From assembly GCF_900114435.1 (NCBI RefSeq), contig NZ_FOZK01000001.1:620001-684000 (forward strand): DNA of 64,000 bases, in the 5' to 3' direction. Made by a program: the position numbers and the translations under genes. The stretch is from Halomicrobium zhouii. GTDB lineage: Archaea > Halobacteriota > Halobacteria > Halobacteriales > Haloarculaceae. Positions 25,178 through 33,999 of this stretch are shown one piece after another. The notes beneath the pieces were generated by a model. It was given only the letters and a program-made list of their open reading frames with translations. It was not told where the DNA came from and did no database searches. How positions within the stretch are numbered: the stretch's first letter is position 1; every line of letters begins with the position of its first letter.

Positions 25178-26389
25178 CTACTCTTCGAACAGCCTATCAA
25201 CCACTTCTTCGGGGTCAAACCGTTCGATGTCGTCGTACCCCTGGCCCGTCCCGAGGAAGAGGATGGGCTTCCCGGTGACGTGGGCGACCGAAATCGCGGC
25301 ACCGCCCTGGGAGTCGGCGTCGGCCTTCGTCAGGATGGCGCCGTCGATGGCCGAAGCGTCGTTGAACTCGCGCGCGCGGTTGACGGCGTCCTGGCCGGCG
25401 ACCGCCTCGTCGACGAAGATGGTCATGTCCGGGTCGACGACGCGGTCGATCTTCTCAAGCTGGGCCATCAGGTCGTCGGAGGTGTGCAGGCGACCGGCGG
25501 TGTCGCCCAGCACCACGTCGACGTCGTTGGCCTCGGCGTACTCGACGGCGTCGTAGACGACCGCCGCCGGGTCGGAGCCTTGCTCGTGGGAGATCAGCGT
25601 CCGGTCGAGGTTGTCGGCGTGTTTCTGGAGCTGCTCGTTCGCGCCGGCGCGGTAGGTGTCCCCGTTGGCCAGCACCGACGAGAGGCCGCGTTCTTCGAGG
25701 TACTGGGAGAGCTTCGCGATGGTGGTCGTCTTCCCGACGCCGTTGACGCCGGTGAAGATGATGACGACGGGCTTGTCGGCCTCGGCAACGCGCTCCTCGA
25801 AGTCGAACTGGCCGACGCTGATCACGTCGTACAGCGCCTCGCGGACCGCGTCCCGCACGAGGTTGCCCGTGCTGGAGAGTCGCCGGCGGGTCTCGCCGAC
25901 GAGGTTCTCCTTCACGCCCTCGAGGATCTCGCCGGCGACGCCCATCTCGACGTCGCTCGAAAGCAAGGCGAGTTCGAGGTCGTCCAGGTGGTCGTCCAGG
26001 TCGTCCTCGTCGATGACGGACTTGCCCGACGCGAGAATCTTCGCGCGCTGGGCGAATCCGCGGCCCGAACCGTCGTCCTCGGCTTCTTCGGCTTCCTCGT
26101 CCGCGGCTTCCTCGGCTTCCCCGTCGGCATCTTCCCCGCCCTCGGGTTCGGCCGCCGACTCGCCCTCCTCCTCGGCGTCTTCCTCGTCGGATGCGTCGCC
26201 GGCCGATTCCTCGTCTTCCGTCTCGGCACCGGCATCCGCGGACGCGTCCGGTTCGGCAGGCTGGTCGGCTTCGGCCTCGGCGTCCGCCGCCTCGTCCTCG
26301 GCGGCTTCGTCCTCGACGGCCTCCTCGTCCACGTCCTCCTCGACGTCGGACGTGAAACTGCCCAGCTTGTCTTTCAGTCCGTCGAACAT
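25178..26389 (-). CDS. ftsY: Signal recognition particle receptor FtsY
   Basis: GTPase receptor that docks SRP-ribosome complexes at the membrane. 403 residues. The first ~120 residues are an extremely acidic region of Glu, Asp and Ala, as in halophilic FtsY. The NG domain follows, with P-loop TGVNGVGKTTTIAKL near residue 205, DTAGRLHTSDDLM near 292 and a final GTGQGYDDIERFDPEEVV near 378. It is the last gene of the L18a-pfdA-ftsY unit, seven bases after pfdA stops. Its partner SRP54 is 9 kb away. Confidence 0.96.
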   Translation of the reverse strand: MFDGLKDKLGSFTSDVEEDVDEEAVEDEAAEDEAADAEAEADQPAEPDASADAGAETEDEESAGDASDEEDAEEEGESAAEPEGGEDADGEAEEAADEEAEEAEDDGSGRGFAQRAKILASGKSVIDEDDLDDHLDDLELALLSSDVEMGVAGEILEGVKENLVGETRRRLSSTGNLVRDAVREALYDVISVGQFDFEERVAEADKPVVIIFTGVNGVGKTTTIAKLSQYLEERGLSSVLANGDTYRAGANEQLQKHADNLDRTLISHEQGSDPAAVVYDAVEYAEANDVDVVLGDTAGRLHTSDDLMAQLEKIDRVVDPDMTIFVDEAVAGQDAVNRAREFNDASAIDGAILTKADADSQGGAAISVAHVTGKPILFLGTGQGYDDIERFDPEEVVDRLFEE

Positions 26390-26396
26390 CGCTGCC

Positions 26397-26867
26397 CTAC
26401 TCGTCGTCCTGCTCGCCCTGCTCGGCCTGCTGTTGCTGCATCATCTGCTGCATCTGCTGCTGTTGCATCTGCTGGGCCTGCTGTTCGAGCTGCTCGGCCT
26501 CCGACTCGAGTTCGGTGACCTGGGACTGCAGTTCCTCGATGCGCTCGTCGATGGTGTCCTTCTTGGTCTCGAGGCTGTCGATTGCGCCCTCCTCCTCGCG
26601 CTCCGCGGCGTAGCCGCCGCCGAGCGAGACGATGACCTCGTCGATGTCGGCGATCTCCGCGCGGAGGTAGGCGTCGCCGCCCAGCGGGACCTGCACCGTG
26701 TCGCCGCTGTCGAGCGTACGAATAGCCTCGATGGCCTCGTCGATCTCCGTCTGCTCGTCGCGGAGGTTCTCGATCTCGTTCTCGATGGCTTCCTGCTCCT
26801 GCTCGATCTGTTCGATCTCCTGGGCGAGCTGCTGGGCCTGGCCGCCGCCGCCACCACCGAGGCTCAT
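26397..26867 (-). CDS. pfdA: Prefoldin subunit alpha
   Basis: Alpha subunit of the jellyfish-shaped chaperone that hands unfolded proteins to the thermosome. 156 residues. Two long coiled-coil helices (about residues 8-50 and 90-140) flank the beta hairpin [18 protein letters not shown]. The C-terminal end is strikingly Gln- and Met-rich (runs of QQQ and MQQ). The start overlaps the L18a stop (ATGA) and ftsY follows after seven bases, a tightly packed operon. The beta subunit is not in this window. Confidence 0.95.
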   Translation of the reverse strand: MSLGGGGGGQAQQLAQEIEQIEQEQEAIENEIENLRDEQTEIDEAIEAIRTLDSGDTVQVPLGGDAYLRAEIADIDEVIVSLGGGYAAEREEEGAIDSLETKKDTIDERIEELQSQVTELESEAEQLEQQAQQMQQQQMQQMMQQQQAEQGEQDDE

Positions 26868-27037
26868 GCCGCCACCTCGCTGATTTCGACTTGCGTGCGC
26901 TTGAGCCCGTGCTTGGAGCCGAACTCCGCGTAGGCGCGGTCCTCGGCGACGTCCTCGTTCGGTGCCTCGATAGTCTTCTCGAACTGCTGCATCCCGTCGC
27001 GGGCCTGGAACGAACCCGTCACAGTAAACTCACTCAT
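26864..27037 (-). CDS. rpl18a: Ribosomal protein L18Ae (LX / L20a)
   Basis: A 57-residue large-subunit protein beginning [20 protein letters not shown] and ending [11 protein letters not shown], with the family phrase [17 protein letters not shown] in the middle. It is the archaeal half-length form of eukaryotic L18a. It overlaps pfdA by four bases (ATGA). Upstream lies the oppositely oriented SDR gene, which separates it from the eIF6-L31e-L39e genes. Confidence 0.93.
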   Translation of the reverse strand: MSEFTVTGSFQARDGMQQFEKTIEAPNEDVAEDRAYAEFGSKHGLKRTQVEISEVAA

Positions 27038-27193
27038 GTCTGCGGGTGCGAGTCATAGCGGGAAGTATCTTCCGTCTCCGCCTCTTTTCGAGTCCGGCGT
27101 CCCGGCGTCGAAGGTGGCCGCGCTCGGCACTCGACGGTCGTTCGCGGCCGGGGTAGCGGAAAGAGGTAACCCGATGGGATCGAATACGGGCGT

Positions 27194-27979
27194 ATGAGCC
27201 AGCGATTCCAGAACGACGTCGCCGTCGTCACCGGTGGCGGTGCGGGGATCGGCGCCGCGACGTGCCGGCGCCTCGCCAGAGAGGGCGCCCACGTGGTCGC
27301 GGTCGACTGGGACGGCGAATCGGCCGAGGAGACCGTCGATGCGATCCATCGAGACGGTGGCCCCGAATCCCTCGCGATCGAGACCGACGTGAGCGACGAG
27401 AGTGCAGTCGCGGAGATGGCCGACCGGGTCGACGAACGGTTCGGCGCGGTCGACGCCCTCGTCAACAACGCCGGGATCAGGGTCGACCCGAAGCCCGTGA
27501 CCGAAGCCGACGAAGCGAGCTGGGACCGCGTGCTCGACGTGAATCTCAAGGGGACGGCCTTCTGCAGCAAACACCTCGTTCCACTCATCGACGACGGCAG
27601 CGGTGGCGCCGTCGTCAACGTCGCGTCGGTCGGTGCCGGCTGGGCCCGGGAGAACTGGGCGCAGTACGACGCGACGAAGGGCGGTATCGTGTCGATGACG
27701 CACGACATGGCCTGTGACCACGCGGACCAGGACATCCGGGTCAACGCCGTCTCTCCCGGCTGGGTCATCACGGAGTACCACGTCGGCGACCGGACGGGGC
27801 AGGCGGCCCGGGAGTTCGTCGACGAGAAGACGACCCGGGGCGGTTCCGACGAGAACATCCTCGAACGGGCCGCGAAACCGGACGAGCTCGCCGCGGCCAT
27901 CTGCTTTCTCGCCTCCGACGAGGCGTCCTTCCTGACCGGCGTGAACGTCCCCGTCGACGGCGGCGCGTCGGTGATCTGA
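27194..27979 (+). CDS. Short-chain dehydrogenase/reductase (SDR)
   Basis: A 261-residue classical SDR. The NAD(P)-binding TGGGAGIGAAT is at residue 14, an acidic residue in VVAVDWDGES near 39 favours NAD, NNAGIRVD is near 92, and the catalytic YDATKGG (Tyr-x-x-x-Lys) is near 158. The C-terminal SDEASFLTGVNVPVDGGASV is standard. The substrate is unknown. It stands on the opposite strand between two halves of a translation gene cluster, and all adjacent genes run the other way. That looks like an insertion into a conserved locus. Confidence 0.93.
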   Translation: MSQRFQNDVAVVTGGGAGIGAATCRRLAREGAHVVAVDWDGESAEETVDAIHRDGGPESLAIETDVSDESAVAEMADRVDERFGAVDALVNNAGIRVDPKPVTEADEASWDRVLDVNLKGTAFCSKHLVPLIDDGSGGAVVNVASVGAGWARENWAQYDATKGGIVSMTHDMACDHADQDIRVNAVSPGWVITEYHVGDRTGQAAREFVDEKTTRGGSDENILERAAKPDELAAAICFLASDEASFLTGVNVPVDGGASVI

Positions 27980-28072
27980 CCGCAGTCCGGTCGCCGCGCG
28001 GTATCCGTCGTGATCGGCGGCGGTGTGACGGGAGCGAGACGCCGCCGGTGCCTGCGGTGAAGAAATCGCCGT

Positions 28073-28738
28073 TCAGTCGATGTAGCCCAGTGCGTCGTCG
28101 ATGCGGCCAAGTTCCGGGCCGGTGGTGTCGTTGCCGACGACGTAACCGTTCTCGTTGGCGACGAGTCCGGAGCCGACGAGCGGGCCGCCGTAGTTGACCG
28201 TGCCGATGTCGGCGGGGACACCGAGCAGGTCTTCGAGCGCGTCGAGTTCGGCGTCCGTGGACTTGGGGTGACAGAGCACGCCGCGGTTGTTCGCGACGGC
28301 GGCGGTGCCGACGGTCTGGACCGTCGCCAGCGTGCCGCGTTCGACGGGAACCTCGAGGGCGTCTTTCACCGCCTGCACGGCCTCCCGGGAGAGGTCGGCG
28401 TGGACGTACGCACCGGAGTCGTTACAGCAGACGACGTTGCCGGCGGCGTTGATCCGGCCCGGCAGTTCGTGGACCGGCAGGTCCGTGGCCTCGGCGATCC
28501 GGTCGCGCTCGCGCTCGGTGACGCGACTGGAGACGAGCAGCCCGTTCTCGTTGCCGGTCGCGAGCGCGCCGACGGTCCCCGATCCGGCGACGGTTGTCGG
28601 GACAACGGGCACCTCGAGTTCCTCGCCCAGGTCCTCGCGGAGGTCGTCCTCGACGTCCGGCCGCACCAGGAGACAGTCGTCGGTCGCGCGGGCGAACACG
28701 CCCACGTACGCCGAGCCGGAGAAGACCGCGCGGAGCAA
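28073..28738 (-). CDS. eif6: Translation initiation factor aIF6
   Basis: Ribosome anti-association factor that binds the 50S subunit near L14 and L24e. 221 residues. The start is taken as TTG 28738, because the family begins M-L-R[12 protein letters not shown]; there is no ATG at that place. The five-fold pseudo-symmetric repeats are visible as [39 protein letters not shown] and [18 protein letters not shown]. It begins four bases after the L31e gene stops and ends the L39e-L31e-eIF6 operon. Confidence 0.95.
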   Translation of the reverse strand: MLRAVFSGSAYVGVFARATDDCLLVRPDVEDDLREDLGEELEVPVVPTTVAGSGTVGALATGNENGLLVSSRVTERERDRIAEATDLPVHELPGRINAAGNVVCCNDSGAYVHADLSREAVQAVKDALEVPVERGTLATVQTVGTAAVANNRGVLCHPKSTDAELDALEDLLGVPADIGTVNYGGPLVGSGLVANENGYVVGNDTTGPELGRIDDALGYID

Positions 28739-28742
28739 GGTA

Positions 28743-29021
28743 TCAGTCCGCGGTCTCTGCTTCGACGACGCTCTCGCCCTCCTCGTCGAAGCGGGCGGCG
28801 CGAACGCGAAGCTTGCTCGGGGGCTTCGAGCGACCGCGTTCCCACACCGCCTCGTTGATCGAGGGGTCGAGGCGCACGGCGTCGCCGTCGACGGAGAAGT
28901 GCGTGGCGAGGTGCTCTCGAACGAGCGACATCGCGCGGTCGGCACGCTCCTGTTTCGGTTCGGCCTTGGCGTCTCGGAGCGGGACGGTGACGACGCGCTC
29001 CTCGAAGTCGTTCGCGCTCAT
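28743..29021 (-). CDS. rpl31e: Ribosomal protein L31e
   Basis: A 92-residue large-subunit protein lining the exit-tunnel rim. The family core is visible: [15 protein letters not shown] near residue 9, [15 protein letters not shown] near 28 and [22 protein letters not shown] near 50. Its ATG shares one base with the L39e stop (TAATG), and eIF6 follows four bases after its own stop. Confidence 0.96.
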   Translation of the reverse strand: MSANDFEERVVTVPLRDAKAEPKQERADRAMSLVREHLATHFSVDGDAVRLDPSINEAVWERGRSKPPSKLRVRAARFDEEGESVVEAETAD

Positions 29022-29173
29022 TATTCGTCGGTGTTGCTACGGCGCCAGTTGCGTCGCTTCGGGTTGCGCTGGACGTTGCGGTCGGTCTTGAGGGTGACCC
29101 ACGCCGGGACGCGGCTGTTCTGGTTGTCGAGTTTGGCCAGACGCTGCTTCTTGGCCTTGGACTTCTTGCTCAT
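29021..29173 (-). CDS. rpl39e: Ribosomal protein L39e
   Basis: A 50-residue, very basic exit-tunnel protein beginning [20 protein letters not shown] and ending [14 protein letters not shown], which is the whole family signature. The start is ATG 29173; the frame is open further upstream without family similarity. It is the first gene of the L39e-L31e-eIF6 operon, with a one-base overlap to L31e. The basic composition stands out in a genome of acidic proteins and is normal for this protein. Confidence 0.97.
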   Translation of the reverse strand: MSKKSKAKKQRLAKLDNQNSRVPAWVTLKTDRNVQRNPKRRNWRRSNTDE

Positions 29174-29344
29174 AGTGTCCGTCTGTTCCGCGCCGGGGCA
29201 TAAATGTGTGTTCTTTTCACCGGAGGCGGGTGCGGGAGGCGGGGCCCCGCCACGCCGCACGACCGGCGGAGAACGTCACCGCCGTTATCAACCGCGGGAA
29301 TCGGCCACGAACAGTTATGCGGACCTATCAGAGAGCGTATCGAC

Positions 29345-29863
29345 ATGAGACGACGGACGTTCCTGCGGACGGCTGGCGTTGGCGCGGTGACGGTCGGCAG
29401 CGGCTGTCTCGGGACCGGTGGTAACGTCGTCGTGAACGTCACCGAGAGCGTCACCGTCGGGGCGGGCGACGGCTGGGTCAGGGAGGTACCGGACGTCTCG
29501 GACCCCGGCGGCGCCGTCTCCTACACGGTCCGGTCGAGACAGCGCGCCTTCGACGTCTACTTCTTCGTCGGCGAGACGCAGTTCGACCACTACGACGCGT
29601 TCGTCGGCGGCGACGAACCCGAGGAGACGCCACGTGGCCACGCTTCGTTCAGCAAAGCAGCGGTCCCGAAGGCCGACGCCGAGGGCGTGTTCGAGGCCGC
29701 GACCGCCGACGGCGGCGCTCGCGAACCGCTCGACGCGACCGGGCCGTACTACTTCGTCGTCGACCACTCGAACTACCGGATGGAGAACCGTGTCGACGAG
29801 TACGGCGAGGATCTCTCGGCGTTCGTCGACCTGAAAGTCGTCCAGCAGCGGAACGTCCTCTGA
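29345..29863 (+). CDS. Tat-exported lipoprotein, unknown function
   Basis: A 172-residue exported protein. MRRRTFLRTAGVGAVTVGSG is a twin-arginine signal (RRRTFLR), followed by the lipobox GSGCLG, so the mature protein is lipid-anchored at the cysteine near residue 21. The mature domain has no other cysteine and is beta-rich. Phrases such as FDVYFFVGETQFDHYDAF and YYFVVDHSNYRMEN near the end are typical of haloarchaeal surface lipoproteins. The start at 29345 is chosen to place the signal at the N terminus. Divergent from L39e. Confidence 0.8.
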   Translation: MRRRTFLRTAGVGAVTVGSGCLGTGGNVVVNVTESVTVGAGDGWVREVPDVSDPGGAVSYTVRSRQRAFDVYFFVGETQFDHYDAFVGGDEPEETPRGHASFSKAAVPKADAEGVFEAATADGGAREPLDATGPYYFVVDHSNYRMENRVDEYGEDLSAFVDLKVVQQRNVL

Positions 29864-29869
29864 GGCGCC

Positions 29870-30673
29870 CTAGACGAACGCGAGGGGGATCATGATCAGG
29901 ACACCAACCAGGGCGCCCACGACGAGTTCGCGACGGCCTTTCCCGGGGAGGTCGGCGCCGTACTCCAGTGCCTCCGGGACGAACTCCGTGGCGACGAGGT
30001 AGATCATCGCGCCGGCCGCGAACCCGAAGCCCAGCGGCAGGAACTCCTTCGCGAGCGAGACGAAGTAGAACGCGACGACGGCGCCGATGGGCTGTGGGAG
30101 CGAGGAGAACACCGCCCACCACACCATGCGCCACTCGCTGACGTGCAGCGACCGCAGCGGGATCGATACCGCGACGCCCTCGGGGACGTTGTGGATCGAG
30201 ATGGCGACGGTCATGAACACGGCGAGAACGGGCAGGCCGAAGCCGAGGACGCCGACCGTCTCCGCCTCGGCCAGGCCGAGTTCGCCGAAGGAGACGCCGA
30301 CGGCGACGCCCTCTGGAAAGCTGTGGACGGTCAGCACACCCAGGATGAGCACGAGTTTCCGGAAGTCGGCCTCCTCGTACTGTTTCGGGCTGTGTTTGAT
30401 TCCGTCGACGAGGCGGTGGCCGACGACCACCAGTGCGACGCCCGCGGCCATCCCGGGGACGAGCAACACCGGTGACCCGTAGGCGAGTCCCTCCCGGAGC
30501 AGGCCGAACACCGACGCCGCGACCATGATGCCCGAGGCGAGTCCCCAGAGGGTGACGTTCCACCTGTCTGAGAAGTCGTCGACCACGAAGAATGGGAGCG
30601 CCCCGAGCCCGGTGGCCAGCGCCGTAATCAGCCCGGCGACGAACACGAGCACCAGATTCTCGACCAGCGGCAT
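29870..30673 (-). CDS. ZIP-family divalent metal transporter
   Basis: A 267-residue membrane protein with about eight helices that imports zinc or related divalent metals. The two metal-pathway motifs are HSFPEGVAVGVSFGE (near residue 117) and HNVPEGVAVSIPL (near 160), together with EFVPEAL near the C terminus. The loop after helix 3 carries a short HRLVDGIKHSPKQYEE stretch in place of a long His-rich loop. An AT-rich region (30674-30733) in front has repeated TTATG/TAAC half-sites that might bind a metal-responsive repressor. Confidence 0.93.
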   Translation of the reverse strand: MPLVENLVLVFVAGLITALATGLGALPFFVVDDFSDRWNVTLWGLASGIMVAASVFGLLREGLAYGSPVLLVPGMAAGVALVVVGHRLVDGIKHSPKQYEEADFRKLVLILGVLTVHSFPEGVAVGVSFGELGLAEAETVGVLGFGLPVLAVFMTVAISIHNVPEGVAVSIPLRSLHVSEWRMVWWAVFSSLPQPIGAVVAFYFVSLAKEFLPLGFGFAAGAMIYLVATEFVPEALEYGADLPGKGRRELVVGALVGVLIMIPLAFV

Positions 30674-30733
30674 GGATAGATATAGCCGGGTCGGAGCTAC
30701 ATAGTTATCACGAAAGTTATGTTTTTGGCGGCC

Positions 30734-31291
30734 CTAAAGCGGGATCGCCTCGACCGTGGAGTAGTCGGGCCCCTCTCCGGTGAGTACGCTCTCCGTGAGT
30801 CGGACCTCGTCGACCCGGAGCGTGCCGACGTCGGGGTCGCGATTCTGCACGACGTCCTGGACGAGTTCCTTGCCGCCAGCGTGCTGCATGCGCGCGAGCG
30901 TGGCGTGCGGGGTGAACTCGTGGTCCTCCGGTTCGAACCCCATAGCGACGGTGCGTTCCTCGATGGCCTCGTGGAGCGCGGTGAGTTCGTCGCCGCCCGC
31001 TCTCGTTCCCAGCCAGACGACGCTGATGTACTCCAGCGACGGGAAGACGCCGAGGCCGCCGAACTCCGCCTCGAAGGGTTCGACGCCGCTGTCCGCGACG
31101 GCGACCTCCAGTTCCCTCACCAGGTCGTCGACGCGCTCCGCGTCGGTGTCGCCGAGGAACTTCAGGGTGACGTGTGCCTGCTCGGGGTCGGTGAGGCTGA
31201 GGCCGCTCGCGTCCGCGAACAGGTCCTGGACCGCCGCGACCTCCTCGGCGAGGCCGTCGAGGTCGACGCTGACGAACAGTCGCTTGCTCAT
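30734..31291 (-). CDS. thpR: RNA 2',3'-cyclic phosphodiesterase (2'-5' RNA ligase family)
   Basis: A 185-residue member of the LigT/ThpR family, which opens 2',3'-cyclic phosphates on RNA ends and can ligate tRNA halves in vitro. The two HxTx catalytic motifs are present: HVTLKFLGD near residue 42 and HATLARMQH near 133. The start is ATG 31291 (MSKRLFVSVDL), the usual family beginning. It is monocistronic, ending close to the ZIP gene start on the same strand. Confidence 0.93.
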   Translation of the reverse strand: MSKRLFVSVDLDGLAEEVAAVQDLFADASGLSLTDPEQAHVTLKFLGDTDAERVDDLVRELEVAVADSGVEPFEAEFGGLGVFPSLEYISVVWLGTRAGGDELTALHEAIEERTVAMGFEPEDHEFTPHATLARMQHAGGKELVQDVVQNRDPDVGTLRVDEVRLTESVLTGEGPDYSTVEAIPL

Positions 31292-31481
31292 ACCGGTGGT
31301 GCGTGCGCCGACGGGGAAAATCCCGCGGCGGTCGACGAATCCCGGGGCGGTCGACGAATCTCGGGACAGTCGACGAATCTCGGGGCGGTTGGCACTCGAC
31401 ACCATGCGATTATATGTCACCCGGACAGTACTGCCAATATTAGAACAACCCTCTTGGTCGCTCGCCGATTTCGCTCCGGTA

Positions 31482-31610
31482 ATGGCAACTCAACAGCAGA
31501 CCACGACCGAGACGTACACCTGTCCCGACTGCGGGAGCGCGATCGCCCGGCGCGTCGGCACGTGGACGTGCACCGACTGCGGGCGCGTTCCCCGACACGG
31601 CGCCGACTGA
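31482..31610 (+). CDS. Zinc-ribbon micro-protein
   Basis: A 42-residue protein with two CxxC knuckles (CPDCGSAI and CTDCGRVP) spaced like a rubredoxin-type zinc ribbon, after a short Gln/Thr leader. One zinc per molecule is expected. It sits alone with an AT-rich stretch (TATATGTC near 31413, then TACTGCCAATATTAG) in front. Zinc-finger micro-proteins of this kind are common and mostly uncharacterised in haloarchaea. Confidence 0.75.
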   Translation: MATQQQTTTETYTCPDCGSAIARRVGTWTCTDCGRVPRHGAD

Positions 31611-31761
31611 CGGGGCGCTCCCGGCCCCAGTTCTGAGTTGCGTAACCGAACCGCGAACCGATTCTTCGGGCAGTTGGGCGACCGATCGTTACGGGCCAGC
31701 GCGACGGGCATCATATCTGCGGGACGTAGCCCTTAACACTCCGCCTCGCCAAACGGAGGCT

Positions 31762-32541
31762 ATGACTGACCGAGAGCGCGACGACCACGAGTTCTCCGAG
31801 GGGCAGGGGTTCGGCGACCCGTACGATCCCTTCGACCTCGACCCGCCGGAGCTGTCCGTCGACCCCGACAAGGTGGACCCGGTCGACTCCCGGGTCGTCA
31901 CGGACATGCTCGACGAGCGCAACCTCTCGAAGGGGGAGGTCGACGCCGAGGAACTGCTCGACGTCGGCGTCTCGTACGTCCACATCAACCGCCACGAGCA
32001 GGCCGCCGACACGTTCGAGCGGGCAGCGATGTTCGCCGACCGCCTCGACGTCGAACAGGAAGCCTGGGCCAACAAGGGCGCGGCCCACGCCGAGATGGAG
32101 GAGTGGGACGCCGCCATCGGCGCCTACCGCGAGGCCATCGCCATCGCCGACGAGGAGGACGCCGAGCGTGACCCCGAGCGCGCGAGCCAGGGCGCGCCCA
32201 GCAGCGAACACACCGCCACCGCGGAGACGAACCTGGCCTACGCCCTCTGGGAGTCCGGCCAGACCGAGCAGGCCCTGGAACACGCCGAGCGCGCCGTCGA
32301 GCGGGACCCGCGCTTCGCCGAAGCCTGGTACAACCGCGGCTTCTTCCTCCTGGAGCGCGGCCTCGCGGAGGACGCCGTCGAGGCCTTCGACAACGCCATC
32401 CGCCTGGGCTTTCGCAACGCCGAGATCCTCGGCGAGAAGGCCCGTGCCCTCGAAGAGGTCGGCGAGTACGACCGCGCCCAGGAGATCGCCGAGGAGGCAG
32501 AAGAGATGCGCGAACGAGCCGAGGAGGAACTGGTCGAGTGA
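31762..32541 (+). CDS. Tetratricopeptide-repeat protein
   Basis: A 259-residue acidic scaffold protein. After about 45 disordered residues, TPR helix pairs run from about residue 60 to 245. The clearest repeats are AADTFERAAMFADRLDVEQE, ALEHAERAVERDPRFAEAWY and AVEAFDNAIRLGFRNAEIL. No enzymatic domain. A protein-protein interaction role is inferred. It is followed after 23 bases by the DUF424 gene, so the two may be cotranscribed. Confidence 0.9.
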   Translation: MTDRERDDHEFSEGQGFGDPYDPFDLDPPELSVDPDKVDPVDSRVVTDMLDERNLSKGEVDAEELLDVGVSYVHINRHEQAADTFERAAMFADRLDVEQEAWANKGAAHAEMEEWDAAIGAYREAIAIADEEDAERDPERASQGAPSSEHTATAETNLAYALWESGQTEQALEHAERAVERDPRFAEAWYNRGFFLLERGLAEDAVEAFDNAIRLGFRNAEILGEKARALEEVGEYDRAQEIAEEAEEMRERAEEELVE

Positions 32542-32564
32542 TCGTTCCTGGAGGTCGCTGATCG

Positions 32565-32855
32565 ATGCTACTCAACGAACGCGAGACGGACGAGGGGCTG
32601 CTCGTCTCCGTCTGCGACCCCGACGTCCTGGGCGAGACCTTCGAGAACGGGAAGGTCTCCCTCACCGTCGACGAGGCGTTCTACGACGGCGAGGAGGCCG
32701 ACGAACAGGCCGTCGTCGACAGCCTCGCGCGGTGCAGCGTCGCCAACCTCGTCGGCACCGACAGCGTCGCCCTCGCCGTCGAACACGGCTTCGTCGAGGA
32801 GGAGAACGTCCTCGACCTGGAGGGGACCCGCCACGCACAGCTCCTCTGGATGTAG
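32565..32855 (+). CDS. DUF424 family protein
   Basis: A 96-residue archaeal-specific protein beginning MLLNERETDEGLLVSVCDPD and containing the family phrase CSVANLVGTDSVALAVEHG near residue 60, ending TRHAQLLWM. DUF424 proteins have been linked to translation by gene context in other archaea, but a biochemical role is not established to my knowledge. It lies between the TPR gene (23 bases) and a membrane protein gene (33 bases), all on the plus strand. Confidence 0.9.
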   Translation: MLLNERETDEGLLVSVCDPDVLGETFENGKVSLTVDEAFYDGEEADEQAVVDSLARCSVANLVGTDSVALAVEHGFVEEENVLDLEGTRHAQLLWM

Positions 32856-32888
32856 CTTTACGGTCTCCCCGCCGCATTCTCCGGGCGG

Positions 32889-33494
32889 ATGTACTCCCGC
32901 GAACACGCCCTGGTCTCGCTGGCCGTCGGCCTCACCGGCGTCTGGGCACTCCCGCTCCCGGACGTCGTCCCGTGGTGGGCCGCCGTCGCGTGGGCCCTCG
33001 CCGTCGGCGTCGGCATCGACTTCGACCACTTCCTCGTCGCGCGCCTGGTGAGCGGCGACTGGTCGGCGCTCGCCCGCCTCCTCCGGAACCCGCTGCTCCC
33101 GCTCACCGACCCGGCGAGTATCTTCGCGGACGACGACCTCTGGGCGATCCAGCGGCTGTTCAGCCACGTCGTCATCGCCGGCGGACTGGTCGGCGCGCTG
33201 TGGCTCTGGGACCAGCCGTTCGCCGTCTTCACCGCCGTCGTCCTCTACGCTCACCTCCTCTCGGACCTGGCGTGGGACAACTATCGCCTCGAGGAGTACC
33301 AGCGCCGCCACGCCGAACACGTCCGGCGGATGGAGCAGGCTGGCGATGCGGCCGATGCGGACTGCACGGCGGATGCGGACGGCACGTCGGACGCGGACGC
33401 CACGGCGGATGCGGACGGCAGGGCCGACGCTGGCAGCGTAGTGGATGCGGACCTGGAAAGTGACGGTGACGCCCCCGACGTCACTCGATCGTGA
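32889..33494 (+). CDS. Haloarchaeal membrane protein with repetitive acidic tail
   Basis: A 201-residue protein. The first ~150 residues contain four hydrophobic helices with intervening acidic residues, including GIDFDHFLVAR near residue 42 and an HLLSDLAWDNY motif near 122. These motifs resemble YdjM/LexA-regulated membrane-bound hydrolase-type proteins (D-x-D-H and H-x-x-x-D). The final ~45 residues are a low-complexity run built from DADGT/ADAD units, encoded by a degenerate DNA repeat. Its last 14 bases overlap the end of the convergent CBM6-like gene. Confidence 0.75.
   Translation: MYSREHALVSLAVGLTGVWALPLPDVVPWWAAVAWALAVGVGIDFDHFLVARLVSGDWSALARLLRNPLLPLTDPASIFADDDLWAIQRLFSHVVIAGGLVGALWLWDQPFAVFTAVVLYAHLLSDLAWDNYRLEEYQRRHAEHVRRMEQAGDAADADCTADADGTSDADATADADGRADAGSVVDADLESDGDAPDVTRS
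33344..33459 (+). repeat. Degenerate tandem repeat inside a coding region
   Basis: A run of imperfect 9- to 12-base units centred on GCGGATGCGGAC / GGCACGTCGGAC. It encodes the Asp-Ala tail of the membrane protein at 32889-33494. The unit keeps the frame, so expansion or contraction would change only tail length. Confidence 0.6.
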
Positions 33495-33999
33495 GTGCTT
33501 CGAGCTTCCACCCGCCGTCGAAGACCACCAGTCTGATGGTGTGTTCCCCCGCCGGGAGCTCTATCTCCTCGCCGACCTCCTCCCAGCTGTACCAGCCCCC
33601 CGTCGGGTCGAACGACAGTCGCGCGAGCGGGTCGTCGTTCAGGACGACGCCGACGTCACCGCCGCCGAAGGCGCTCTCGGCGGCGACCCGTAGCGACAGG
33701 TCGTAGTTCCCGGCCTCGGGGACGTTCACCTCGTAGGCGAGCCACTGGTCGGTCGACAGCCAGTCCAGATCGCGTCCGCCGACGCGCCGGAGCGGTCGCT
33801 CGTTGGCACGGTGGCGGTTCCGGTGGAAGTAGGCGTGATACTCGCCGACGGGTATCGTCGCCGGCAGTTCGTGCCGGTCCTGTCCCGGCCGGTCGTTGAC
33901 CGACGCCCGGCTTCGGTCCGTCTTCCTGCGATCGTACTGTATCTCCTGGCGCTCTCTACTCGATACGACCTCCTGACCCCTCGATCCGTCAGCCCCCAT
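33481..33999 (-). CDS. CBM6-like carbohydrate-binding module protein
   Basis: A 172-residue protein. The C-terminal ~125 residues look like a family 6 carbohydrate-binding module: LDWLSTDQWLAYEVNVPEAG, then YDLSLRVAAES, a Gly-rich turn with VVLNDDPLARLSF, and ELPAGEHTIRLVVFDGGW at the end. The first ~45 residues are Arg/Asp-rich with no signal peptide, which is odd for a sugar-binding module and suggests a truncated or fused gene. An AT-rich promoter (GATTAATTCG on the minus strand) lies 26-35 bases before the start. Divergent from sufS. No catalytic domain is attached. Confidence 0.65.
   Translation of the reverse strand: MGADGSRGQEVVSSRERQEIQYDRRKTDRSRASVNDRPGQDRHELPATIPVGEYHAYFHRNRHRANERPLRRVGGRDLDWLSTDQWLAYEVNVPEAGNYDLSLRVAAESAFGGGDVGVVLNDDPLARLSFDPTGGWYSWEEVGEEIELPAGEHTIRLVVFDGGWKLEALTIE

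Noticed and set aside
32168-33463. 431-codon Arg/Pro-rich open frame on the plus strand
   Set aside because: Out-of-frame reading of the TPR, DUF424 and membrane protein genes; extreme Arg content is unlike haloarchaeal proteins.
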